Position numbers and translations under genes: made by a program. Positions 1 to 5,854 of a stretch of 6,598 nt of DNA are shown here, piece after piece. This DNA comes from Accumulibacter sp. (GTDB taxonomy: Bacteria; Pseudomonadota; Gammaproteobacteria; Burkholderiales; Rhodocyclaceae). The stretch spans positions 1 to 6,598 of the forward strand of contig JAISNE010000421.1 of NCBI GenBank assembly GCA_031276375.1, given 5' to 3'. The notes under the pieces were generated by a model that searched no databases, was not told the origin of the DNA, and saw only the letters and a list, made by a program, of their open reading frames with translations. The stretch's first letter is position 1; each line of letters starts with the position of its first letter.

Positions 1-59
1 CGTCATTGCGAGGGCCGAAGGCCCGCGGCAATCCATCGGCTTGCATCCGCGCGATGACG
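1..59. repeat. REP-like palindromic intergenic repeat, possibly truncated by window edge
   Basis: The outer ends CGTCAT (1-6) and ATGACG (54-59) are inverted copies. Inside, ATTGC (5-9) can pair with GCAAT (28-32) around a perfect 5-bp stem GGGCC/GGCCC (12-16 with 20-24) closed on a GAA triloop. The text CGTCATTGCGAG...GGCAATCC resembles the dispersed 'GTCATTGCGAG' palindromic repeats scattered through many proteobacterial genomes; that resemblance is from memory. The element may extend left of the window. No gene overlaps it. It is an intergenic repeat, and any function in mRNA stability or as a target for a REP transposase is unproven. Confidence 0.6.
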
Positions 60-258
60 TCAGCCTTCCGTTCCTCCCTGAACGCCGAATGGCTATCCCG
101 GACTATCGCGCTTCCCTGCTCGGACTCGTCAAAAAAGCTAAATGCGATGGCCCTGTGTCGAATGTTTTCCGCTTTTTTCGCCGCGCGCGCCGTGGTTTAA
201 TCGGAGTTTTTTCAGGCTGGCTTTTTCCACCGGCGAAATCTTTCACGAAAGGTATGTC

Positions 259-1176
259 ATGACGTTCCAACTCCAAGGGGTCATTCCCCCGGTCCCCACG
301 ATTTTCGACGCGCGCGAGCAATTCGATCCGCAAGGCATGAGGCGCTTGATCGACCGGCTGCTTGCCTCGGAAGTCAATGGCTTCCTGTTTCTCGGCAGCG
401 CCGGCGAATTCGCCACGCTCCCGCATGAGCGGCGCAAGGCCGTCGCCGAATTCTGCGTCGAGCGGGTGGCCGGGAAAAAGCCGGCGATCGTCGGCGCCGC
501 CTCCTGCGCGACGCAGGAGGCGATCGATCTCGCCAGACATGCGGGAAGTATCGGCGCCGACGCGGTGATCGTGGTCAACCCGTATTACGCCAAGCTGAGC
601 GAAGAACGCCTTTACCGGCATTACCGGCGGATCGCCGAGGATTCCCCGCTGCCCGTGCTGCTCTACAACTTCCCGCTCCTGACCGGGCAGGATCTGTCGA
701 TCGAACTGGTCGGCCGGCTGGCCGCGGATTGTCCGAACATCGTCGGCATCAAGGATACCGTCGACTGCATGAGCCATATCCGCCGTCTCGTCCTGGAAGT
801 GAAGGGCGCGCGTCCCGATTTCATGGTCTTCACCGGTTTCGACGAATACATGCTCGATACGCTGATGATCGGCGGCGACGGCGTCATCCCGGCCACCTCG
901 AATTTCGCTCCCGAAATCACTTGCGGAATCTACCGCGCCTTCCTCGAACAGGATTTCGGCAGTGCGCGCAAACTGCTGACGCGCCTGGCCATTCTCCAGC
1001 GCATCTATTCGATCGACGTGCCGTTCACCGGCGCGATCAAGGAGGCCATCCGGCTCTGCGGACTGGACATTCCGGCCACGGCGCTTTCGCCCGCGTCCGG
1101 CCCGGACGAGGCGACCCGCCGAAAGCTCGCCGAGATCCTCGCCCAGGCCGGCGTTCTTCCGGGCGAGGGGCGGTAA
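259..1176 (+). CDS. YagE/YjhH-type 2-keto-3-deoxy-sugar-acid aldolase (DapA/DHDPS superfamily)
   Basis: This 305-residue protein is a class I (Schiff-base) aldolase of the DHDPS/N-acetylneuraminate-lyase superfamily, a cytosolic TIM barrel of usual length. Visible motifs are GSAGE (residues 46-50, pyruvate carboxylate loop), NPYY (107-110), YNFPLLTG (136-143, catalytic Tyr136) and GIKDT (163-167, Schiff-base Lys165). In true DHDPS the loop after the catalytic Tyr carries an Arg that binds aspartate semialdehyde; here that position is Leu141, so lysine synthesis is unlikely. The segments GVIPPVPTIF, LYNFPLLTGQDL and IKEAIRLCG closely match E. coli YagE/YjhH, which reversibly cleave 2-keto-3-deoxy-gluconate/pentonates to pyruvate and an aldehyde. 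The exact substrate is not determined. The start at 259 is chosen because GAAAGG (247-252) lies 6 nt upstream and the family begins here; the frame stays open upstream to 142 but without family similarity. The yeaE-like reductase follows 117 bp downstream. Confidence 0.88.
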   Translation: MTFQLQGVIPPVPTIFDAREQFDPQGMRRLIDRLLASEVNGFLFLGSAGEFATLPHERRKAVAEFCVERVAGKKPAIVGAASCATQEAIDLARHAGSIGADAVIVVNPYYAKLSEERLYRHYRRIAEDSPLPVLLYNFPLLTGQDLSIELVGRLAADCPNIVGIKDTVDCMSHIRRLVLEVKGARPDFMVFTGFDEYMLDTLMIGGDGVIPATSNFAPEITCGIYRAFLEQDFGSARKLLTRLAILQRIYSIDVPFTGAIKEAIRLCGLDIPATALSPASGPDEATRRKLAEILAQAGVLPGEGR

Positions 1177-1293
1177 ATCCTTTCAGGCACGCGCGCGCCC
1201 TGGTTGAAAATTGAAAAGCTCATACAATCCCCGTGGGAAGTGGACAGTTTGGCCGGCGGCGTGCTGGCGATCGAGCGAAAGAGGAGTGTTCCA
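1177..1293 (+). other. Short intergenic gap between aldolase and aldo/keto reductase
   Basis: This 117-bp gap has no strong terminator hairpin, so read-through from the aldolase gene into the reductase gene is plausible. A TACAAT hexamer (1223-1228) resembles a -10 box, but the TTGAAA upstream (1204-1209) is only 13 nt away, too close for a standard sigma-70 promoter. The reductase reading frame is open back to a TTG at 1204. The family start and ribosome binding site place the true start at 1294. Confidence 0.4.
1281..1286 (+). promoter_or_regulatory. Ribosome binding site fixing the reductase start
   Basis: GAGGAG lies 7 nt before the ATG at 1294. It selects that start over in-frame upstream codons, which would add 30 residues without family similarity. 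Confidence 0.7.
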
Positions 1294-2127
1294 ATGAAAT
1301 ATGTCACCTTGCCGGCGGGAGAACAGGCGCCGGCCCTGGGCATGGGCGCCTGGATGATCGGCGAGAACCGTTCGTCCCGCGCCGAAGAGATTGCCGCGTT
1401 GCGGCACGGCATCGAGCTGGGCATGACTCTGGTCGATACCGCCGAGATGTACGGCGAGGGCGCTTCGGAGCGGCTGGTCGGAGAAGCCATCCGCGGCCGC
1501 CGCGAGCGCGTTTTCCTGGTCAGCAAGGTCTATCCGCACCATGCCGGCCGCAAGGAAATGCCGGCCGCATGCGAGGGCAGCCTGAAGCGTCTGGGCGTCG
1601 ATTGTCTCGATCTCTATCTCCTGCACTGGCGCGGCAGCGTGCCGCTGGCGGAAACCGTCGAGACGTTCGACCGGCTGCGGACGCAGGGCAAGATACGGCA
1701 TTGGGGGGTCAGCAATCTCGATACCGGCGACATGCGGGCGTTGTGCGCCTTGCCCGATGGCGGACGGGTGGCGACAGACCAGGTGCTGTACAACCTCTCC
1801 CGCCGCGGCGTCGAATGGGATCTGCTGCCGTGGTGCGAAGAGCGCAAGATTCCGCTGATGGCCTATTCTCCGGTCGAGCAGGGGCGCCTGTTGCGTCATT
1901 CCGGCCTGCGCGCGCTGGCGGAGGAGCTTGGCGTGACGGCGGCGCGACTGGCGCTGGCCTGGCTGCTTCGCCGCGGTCAATTGATCGCCATTCCCAAGGC
2001 GTCGAGCCGCGCGCACGTCGAGGAAAATTTCGCCGCGCTCGAATGCCCGCTCGACGACGCCACGCTGGCCGAACTCGACCGCCTGTTTCCCCCGCCTTGC
2101 CGAGCGGCGCCCCTCGAAATGCTGTGA
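1294..2127 (+). CDS. yeaE: YeaE-like aldo/keto reductase
   Basis: This 277-residue cytosolic NAD(P)H-dependent oxidoreductase has the aldo/keto reductase fold. The full catalytic tetrad is visible: Asp48 and Tyr53 in VDTAEMYGEG, Lys78 in FLVSKVYP, and His111 in YLLHW. The C-terminal cofactor-binding segment IAIPKASSRAHVEEN (231-245) is of the usual type. Length and wording (ALGMGAWMIGE, LDLYLLHW, WDLLPWCEE, MAYSPVEQ) match E. coli YeaE, which is reported to reduce methylglyoxal and other short aldehydes. The upstream aldolase would release pyruvate and a small aldehyde, so reduction of glycolaldehyde or glyceraldehyde is a reasonable guess, but the substrate cannot be read from sequence. The reading frame is complete with no missing key residue. 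It converges with the flavin oxidoreductase gene on the other strand. Confidence 0.9.
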   Translation: MKYVTLPAGEQAPALGMGAWMIGENRSSRAEEIAALRHGIELGMTLVDTAEMYGEGASERLVGEAIRGRRERVFLVSKVYPHHAGRKEMPAACEGSLKRLGVDCLDLYLLHWRGSVPLAETVETFDRLRTQGKIRHWGVSNLDTGDMRALCALPDGGRVATDQVLYNLSRRGVEWDLLPWCEERKIPLMAYSPVEQGRLLRHSGLRALAEELGVTAARLALAWLLRRGQLIAIPKASSRAHVEENFAALECPLDDATLAELDRLFPPPCRAAPLEML

Positions 2128-2135
2128 CCGGCGCC

Positions 2136-2195
2136 AAGGCACGGAGAAAAGCGCGGGAAAACCCCGCGTCCCGAATCCGGTTTTCTCCGTGCTTT
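2136..2195. terminator. Long hairpin, probable bidirectional terminator
   Basis: The arms 2139-2150 (GCACGGAGAAAA) and 2181-2192 (TTTTCTCCGTGC) are perfectly complementary. One G·T and two A-T pairs extend them to 2136 and 2195. The loop holds a second stem, CGCGGG/CCCGCG (2152-2157 with 2163-2168). It begins 9 bp after the reductase stop and ends 28 bp before the stop of the convergent flavin oxidoreductase, so it is well placed to end both transcripts. The T-runs lie within the stem ends rather than forming a clean tail, so it is less than textbook. Confidence 0.6.
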
Positions 2196-2223
2196 TCGGT
2201 GTCCTGGCGATTTCCGCGTCCGG

Positions 2224-3306
2224 TCAGCGCGCCACCGATCCGTCCGGCGCGGCGCGCAAGTATTGCGCGGGCCATGCGGCGGCGTGACCGAGTTCCTGCG
2301 CGGCGGTCATCGGCCAGTAGGGATTGCGCAGGATTTCGCGGCCAAGCAGAACCACGTCGGCCTGGCCGCTGCGGATGATGTGATCGGCCTGCGCCGGCGC
2401 GGTAATCAGGCCGACGGCGGCGCTCGGTATGTCCGCCTCGCGCCGCACGTGTTCGGCGAATTTGGTCTGGAAACCGGGACCGGCCGGAATTTTCGCGTCC
2501 GGCACGAGGCCGCCGGTCGAGACGTTGATCAGATCGACGCCGTGCGTTTTCAGCATGCGGCACAAGGCGACCGTCTCTCCCGGCGTCCAGCCGCCGTCGA
2601 CCCAGTCGGTCGCCGACAGGCGCACGATCAGCGGCAGACGGTCCGGCCAGGCCGCGCGCACCGCGTCGACCACCTCGATGACCAGCCGCGTGCGATTGGC
2701 GAAGCTGCCGCCGTAGCCGTCGGTGCGCCGGTTGGCCAGCGGCGAGAGAAACTGGTGCAGGAGATAGCCGTGCGCGGCGTGGATTTCGACCGCCGAGAAT
2801 CCCGCCGCGCGCGCGCGCCGGGCGGCGGCGGCGAAGCGTTCGACGATCGTGCCGATGCCGGCCGCGTCGAGTTCGGCCGGTGTTGCGTGCGCGCCGGAAA
2901 ACGCGATCGGCGACGGGCCGACGACCGGCCATCCGCCTTCGTTTACCGGAATCGCCGTTTGCCCTTCCCAGCCGCGCCGCACGCCGGCTTTCCTGCCGGC
3001 GTGGGCGAGCTGCGCGGCCATCGGGCAGCCCTGTTCCCGCGCGAAGCGCACGACGCGCGCCAGCGCTTCGATCTGCCCGTCGTCCCACAGGCCGAGGTCG
3101 GCGGGGCTGATGCGCCCTTCCGGGACGATGGCGGTCGCTTCGCTGACGATCAGCGCGGCGCCGCCGACGGCGCGTGTGCCGTAATGCACGAAATGCCAGT
3201 CGCCGGCCAGGCCGTTCTCGGCGGAATACTGGCACATGGCGGGGATGGCGATGCGGTTGCGCAGGGTGAGATCGCGCAGAGCGAGGGGGGCGAACAGGTG
3301 AGTCAT
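2224..3306 (-). CDS. Old-yellow-enzyme family NAD(P)H:flavin oxidoreductase (XenA/YqjM class)
   Basis: This 360-residue FMN-dependent TIM-barrel ene-reductase reduces activated C=C bonds (enones, nitro compounds, other electrophiles) with NAD(P)H. It opens LFAPLALRDLTLRNRIAIP and has PMCQY with Cys25 and Tyr27, the thermophilic-like/XenA signature in which Cys tunes the flavin. AQLAHAGRKA follows at 98-107, the substrate-binding pair His176/His179 in EIHAAHGY, the RTDGYGGSFANR motif (194-205), Arg229 in VRLS, and the phosphate-binding VVLLGRE (318-324). Length is close to XenA (about 360). The start is fixed by AAGGAGA (complement of 3311-3317) 4 nt upstream of the ATG. It is a single gene: the gene beyond the terminator converges on it, and upstream is the repeat-rich gap. 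A detoxification role is usual for the family; the physiological substrate is unknown. Confidence 0.9.
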   Translation of the reverse strand: MTHLFAPLALRDLTLRNRIAIPAMCQYSAENGLAGDWHFVHYGTRAVGGAALIVSEATAIVPEGRISPADLGLWDDGQIEALARVVRFAREQGCPMAAQLAHAGRKAGVRRGWEGQTAIPVNEGGWPVVGPSPIAFSGAHATPAELDAAGIGTIVERFAAAARRARAAGFSAVEIHAAHGYLLHQFLSPLANRRTDGYGGSFANRTRLVIEVVDAVRAAWPDRLPLIVRLSATDWVDGGWTPGETVALCRMLKTHGVDLINVSTGGLVPDAKIPAGPGFQTKFAEHVRREADIPSAAVGLITAPAQADHIIRSGQADVVLLGREILRNPYWPMTAAQELGHAAAWPAQYLRAAPDGSVAR

Positions 3307-3346
3307 GAAGTCTCCTTGCCGGATTCACGGGAAGTGGGAAAACTTT

Positions 3347-3375
3347 ACGATATAACAATTCCATTATCCTGGAAA
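3347..3375 (-). promoter_or_regulatory. Candidate sigma-70 promoter for the flavin oxidoreductase
   Basis: Read on the minus strand, TTTCCA (3370-3375) and TATCGT (3347-3352) are separated by 17 nt; each matches the consensus at 4 of 6 positions. The stretch is clearly AT-rich compared with its surroundings and lies about 40 bp upstream of the start codon. The -35-like hexamer falls within the inverted-repeat end at 3366-3385. Weak on sequence alone. Confidence 0.3.
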
Positions 3376-3606
3376 CCGCGGTTGGACGCGCTCGGGCGTG
3401 CCGTCCCGGAGTGGGCTGGCACGGCGCTTTCGACGCGGCGGGGCATCATGCCTGCCAGGGAGGATCGAACCGCCAGCGCGCTCCGGGGCGGCGCGCGCGA
3501 GCGCGTAACGGCCTCACCCGATGGGCGAGCCGATGAAAAAGAAAGAAGCTTTGCCATCCGGTGGCTTCCATCAAAAAAACGAGGGGCCAACGGCGGTTTC
3601 CAGGAT
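3366..3606. mobile_element. MITE-like segment with about 20-nt inverted ends
   Basis: The left end 3366-3385 (ATCCTGGAAACCGCGGTTGG) and the reverse complement of 3587-3606 agree at 19 of 20 positions, the only difference being the G/C at position 15. The left end contains the 10-bp palindrome AACCGCGGTT (3374-3383). The 201-bp interior has a further inverted pair CGTGCC/GGCACG (3397-3402 with 3418-3423) but no recognisable transposase or other protein. Short length, inverted ends and no gene fit a non-autonomous element moved by an enzyme encoded elsewhere. No clear target-site duplication is visible, so it could also be a large structured intergenic repeat. Confidence 0.45.
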
Positions 3607-3666
3607 GATATGTAATACCAAGTTGCCGCCAAGCCATCGTGATACGCCAAAAATGACGGCGGTACA

Positions 3667-3683
3667 GCGAGCCTACGGCTCGC
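3667..3683. repeat. Perfect 7-bp hairpin
   Basis: GCGAGCC (3667-3673) and GGCTCGC (3677-3683) pair perfectly around a TAC triloop. It lies just before the first heptamer array. A second, weaker pair GGGC/GCCC (3689-3692 with 3698-3701) follows. No T-run follows, so it is not a typical terminator. Confidence 0.6.
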
Positions 3684-3703
3684 ATTGCGGGCGGGATGCC
3701 CAG

Positions 3704-3752
<49 letters not shown>

Positions 3753-3761
3753 TAATATTTG

Positions 3762-3776
3762 CGGCGCGAAGCGCCG
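3762..3776. repeat. GAA-triloop mini-hairpin at the centre of the inverted arrays
   Basis: CGGCGC (3762-3767) and GCGCCG (3771-3776) form a perfect 6-bp stem around GAA. Its core GCGAAGC is a DNA heptamer known for forming an exceptionally stable mini-hairpin. It lies in the 32-bp spacer between the two heptamer arrays, so it would cap the larger inverted structure. Confidence 0.7.
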
Positions 3777-3784
3777 GTAACCGA

Positions 3785-3819
3785 CTGTCCTCTGTCCTCT
3801 GTCCTCTGTCCTCTGTCCT
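3785..3819 (-). repeat. Tandem heptamer array, 5 units, inverted relative to the first
   Basis: There are five perfect CTGTCCT units on the plus strand, i.e. AGGACAG on the minus strand. All five are of the G type; none carries the A variant found in the inner half of the left array. Together with the left array they can form a stem of about 35 bp. Confidence 0.95.
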
Positions 3820-4009
3820 CCGCCCCCGTCTCGCCCGCTTCGTGGGACTCTACAAAAATGACCGCAATCCTGATACGTCGGACTTACATATCAACGGCCT
3901 ATTGAGCGCAACTTGGTGTCAAATCAATGTGACTGACTACTAGTCCACGCCCGATCCGCGCAGGGCGGAACAGCGCATCGCCGTCCGCCGCGCGCGCATG
4001 CCCGCCGCC

Positions 4010-4753
4010 TCAATATCCCGAAGCGCAGGCTTTCAGTCCGCCTTCCCGTTCGAGCCGCTCCAGCCAGCCGGCGAGTTGCCGGCCCAGTTCCTCGCTGGCT
4101 TCGACGAGCGCCTGCACACCGCCCGCGGCGTCGGAGTCGGGCGCGGGGCGTTCGATGGCGATGGCGCGGCCGGCGAGCAGGCGGCGTTTTCCGTCGATCA
4201 GGCTGATTTGCCCTTGCAACACGCCCTGGCTGATCCGCGGCGCGGTGAACACATGGGAGAATTCGAGCAGTTCGATGCGCAGTACGCAATCCGCGGCAAC
4301 GCTGTCGACGGCGGAAAAGCCGATCCGGCGGCGCAGCCGCTGGGCCAGCAGCAGCGCGGGCGGAGCCGCCCAAAGGCTGTCGATATACTGGTTGCGCCGG
4401 AGCGGATCGCTGTAGGTCAGCCGGTAGTCGATCCCCGGCCCGTCGAGCCACGGCGCGGCGCGGACTTCGAGCGCCAGACGGCCGGCCGCGGCGGCGTTTT
4501 CGACGCTGGAGAAGGCGGGCTGGCCGAAATCATAAATGGCGGCCGGCTTCTCGTTGCGCTCCAGGCTGGCGCATCCCGCCAGCAAAAACACGGCCAGCGC
4601 GAGCGCGGCGCGCTTACCCTGGCGGCGGTCCGGCTGTTCCCGCCCGGATCGGCCCGCGCCGTCTCCCCGTGGGCGGGCGATCTTGCGCCACGCCGGCCTG
4701 GTTTTTCCGCCGTGTCCGCCGCGCTCATCCGTTTTTTCCAGTCCCGTGCTCAT
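4010..4753 (-). CDS. ABC-transport auxiliary lipoprotein (PqiC/DUF330 type)
   Basis: This 247-residue predicted lipoprotein is the third gene of the lipid-transport operon. A basic stretch and hydrophobic run (GKRAALALAVFLLAGC) end in a good lipobox, LAGC, with Cys61 as the lipidated residue. The mature part of about 187 residues fits the ABC-type transport auxiliary lipoprotein family: a YDFG start segment, LEVRAAPWLDGPGIDYRL, a YSDPLRRNQYIDSLWAAPP segment (114-132), then LLAQRL and a C-terminal helix. Such proteins (PqiC is one) partner with MCE transporters from the periplasmic face of the outer membrane. Family identity is supported by the motifs and by the MlaD/MlaF neighbours. The oddity is about 46 hydrophilic, Arg/Gly-rich residues before the signal peptide, with no in-frame ATG, GTG or TTG closer to it, so the true start is uncertain. 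A gap of 154 bp separates it from the MCE gene. Confidence 0.82.
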   Translation of the reverse strand: MSTGLEKTDERGGHGGKTRPAWRKIARPRGDGAGRSGREQPDRRQGKRAALALAVFLLAGCASLERNEKPAAIYDFGQPAFSSVENAAAAGRLALEVRAAPWLDGPGIDYRLTYSDPLRRNQYIDSLWAAPPALLLAQRLRRRIGFSAVDSVAADCVLRIELLEFSHVFTAPRISQGVLQGQISLIDGKRRLLAGRAIAIERPAPDSDAAGGVQALVEASEELGRQLAGWLERLEREGGLKACASGY

Positions 4754-4803
4754 CGTGAAACCAACTCCGGTTTGAAATCCCGCCCGTAAGAAAGGCGCAA
4801 AGC

Positions 4804-4835
4804 TTGAAACCCCATTCTTTCGGCCGGGGTTTCAA
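4804..4835. repeat. 10-bp inverted repeat between the MCE and lipoprotein genes
   Basis: TTGAAACCCC (4804-4813) and GGGGTTTCAA (4826-4835) are perfectly complementary with a 12-nt loop. On the minus-strand transcript it falls between the MCE gene stop and the lipoprotein start. No U-run follows directly, so it could act as a partial terminator, a processing site or an RNA stabiliser. Confidence 0.55.
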
Positions 4836-4885
4836 CCGTGACCATCGGGGAGGGGAGAGAAACCCCCTTCCAAATGGAGTCAGAC

Positions 4886-4907
4886 CGACAGCCATGAAGG
4901 ACTGTCG
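4886..4907 (-). terminator. Hairpin abutting the MCE gene stop codon
   Basis: CGACAG (4886-4891) and CTGTCG (4902-4907) form a 6-bp stem with a 10-nt loop, starting at the base after the TAG stop of the MCE gene. Without a U-tract it is at best an attenuator. Just beyond it, AAATGGAGTCAGACC (4872-4886) resembles the 'AAATGGGGTCAGACC' text often seen near REP-associated transposase repeats (from memory, weak). Confidence 0.3.
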
Positions 4908-5843
4908 CTAATTTCTCGCTGGCGCGTTTTCTCCGGCCGGCGGCGCCACGAACCCGCTTTCTCCGGGGCCGGGTGAGGTGGCCCGGCGTCCGAGGATCAG
5001 GCTCTGCGGCGATTCTTCCAGCATCCGCAGGACGCGGTTCAACTGCCGCGCGGTCAAGGTGAATTCGTCCGTCAGCCCGTTCAGGCGCAGCGTCAGCGCG
5101 CTCACTCCGTCGGAATTCACGCCGCTCAACACCGTTTCGAACTTCTCGCTCGCCGTATTGAGGCGCGCCACCAGGCCGCGCGCTTCGGCAAGGAACGGCG
5201 CCGCCTGCGCCGCCGTCCGCTCGGCGTGCGCCACCACGGAATCGATCCGCCGAAGGGTCTCCGGGTTGAGCGCCTGTTGCAGCCGTTCGCTCGTTTCACG
5301 GACATGTTGCGAACTCGCTTCAATGTTGACCAGTGTCCGCGATATCGTCTGGCGGTTTTCGGGACGCAGGAGATCGTTCAAGCCGGCGAGCAGTTCGCGC
5401 GCCTGGCGCAGAACGTCGCCGCCGATGTCGGTCAGTTCCTGCACCAGGGAGTTCTGCATGGCGATGCGCGCGTCCGGCGGCAGCGGCGCGGTGTCCCCGC
5501 CGTCGTCTTCGAGCAGGATGTGGGCGATGCCGGTCACGCCCTGCTGGCCCAACTTGGCGACGGTTCCGCGGGTGACCGGGATGTATTTGGGCACGGAGAT
5601 TTCGATCAGCGTCGTTCGCGCGTCGAGCGGATCGAGCCGGATCGACTCGACCTTGCCGACGCGGATGCCGCGATAACGCACCTGCGCCTGCACATTGAGT
5701 CCGGTGACGTTGTCGCGCGTTTCGACGAGGTAGCGGTTGCTTTCTTCCTGCCGCCCGCTGAACCACCACAGCGCGGCGATGGCCGACGCTCCGAGAATCA
5801 GCAGGAACAGTCCCGCGAGCAAGGCGTGCGAACGATTTTCCAT
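4908..5843 (-). CDS. MlaD-like MCE-domain protein
   Basis: This 311-residue inner-membrane-anchored protein of an MCE lipid transporter has one N-terminal membrane helix (about residues 7-28, ALLAGLFLLILGASAIAALW). A single MCE domain follows at about 38-115, with YLVETRDNVTGLNVQAQVRY, RGIRVGKVESI and QGVTGIAHILLE. A long helical/coiled-coil region (about 130-280) comes next, then the Pro-rich tail with PGPGE. Residues 271-286 (VLRMLEESPQSLILGR) are typical of the longer MlaD relatives. At 311 residues it is much longer than E. coli MlaD (about 180), so it is an MlaD-family paralogue rather than canonical MlaD. MCE domains form hexameric rings that pass lipids across the periplasm. The start at 5843 is chosen because AGGA lies 6 nt upstream and the helix follows at once; the frame is open upstream only within the ATPase gene. 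Confidence 0.9.
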   Translation of the reverse strand: MENRSHALLAGLFLLILGASAIAALWWFSGRQEESNRYLVETRDNVTGLNVQAQVRYRGIRVGKVESIRLDPLDARTTLIEISVPKYIPVTRGTVAKLGQQGVTGIAHILLEDDGGDTAPLPPDARIAMQNSLVQELTDIGGDVLRQARELLAGLNDLLRPENRQTISRTLVNIEASSQHVRETSERLQQALNPETLRRIDSVVAHAERTAAQAAPFLAEARGLVARLNTASEKFETVLSGVNSDGVSALTLRLNGLTDEFTLTARQLNRVLRMLEESPQSLILGRRATSPGPGESGFVAPPAGENAPARN

Positions 5844-5849
5844 GGCGAA

Positions 5850-5854
5850 TCCTA
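5850..5854 (-). promoter_or_regulatory. Ribosome binding site overlapping the ATPase stop codon
   Basis: On the minus strand TAGGA combines the TAG stop of the ATPase (5852-5854) with the AGGA that precedes the MCE start by 6 nt. The 8-nt gap between the two genes and this overlap point to translational coupling. Confidence 0.65.

Noticed and set aside
1183..2142. Long minus-strand open frame opposite the aldo/keto reductase
   Set aside because: It is antisense to a gene with a complete catalytic tetrad and is a high-GC artefact.
3455..3480. tRNA-like text GGTTCGATCC on the minus strand (complement of 3462-3471)
   Set aside because: It looks like a T-loop, but the flanking bases do not form a 5-bp T-stem and no acceptor, D or anticodon arms are found.
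2263..3615. Long plus-strand open frame opposite the flavin oxidoreductase
   Set aside because: It is a shadow of the GC-rich minus-strand gene, rich in Arg, Gly and Ala, with no family motifs. The minus-strand gene has complete OYE motifs and a ribosome binding site.
3345..3650. Minus-strand 101-residue open frame in the MITE-like segment
   Set aside because: It spans both inverted ends of the element and has no recognisable domain or ribosome binding site. It is probably an open frame of the repeat, not a gene.
3935..3945. Palindrome GACTA-C-TAGTC
   Set aside because: Five-base arms are expected by chance. It is not linked to any gene end or repeat.
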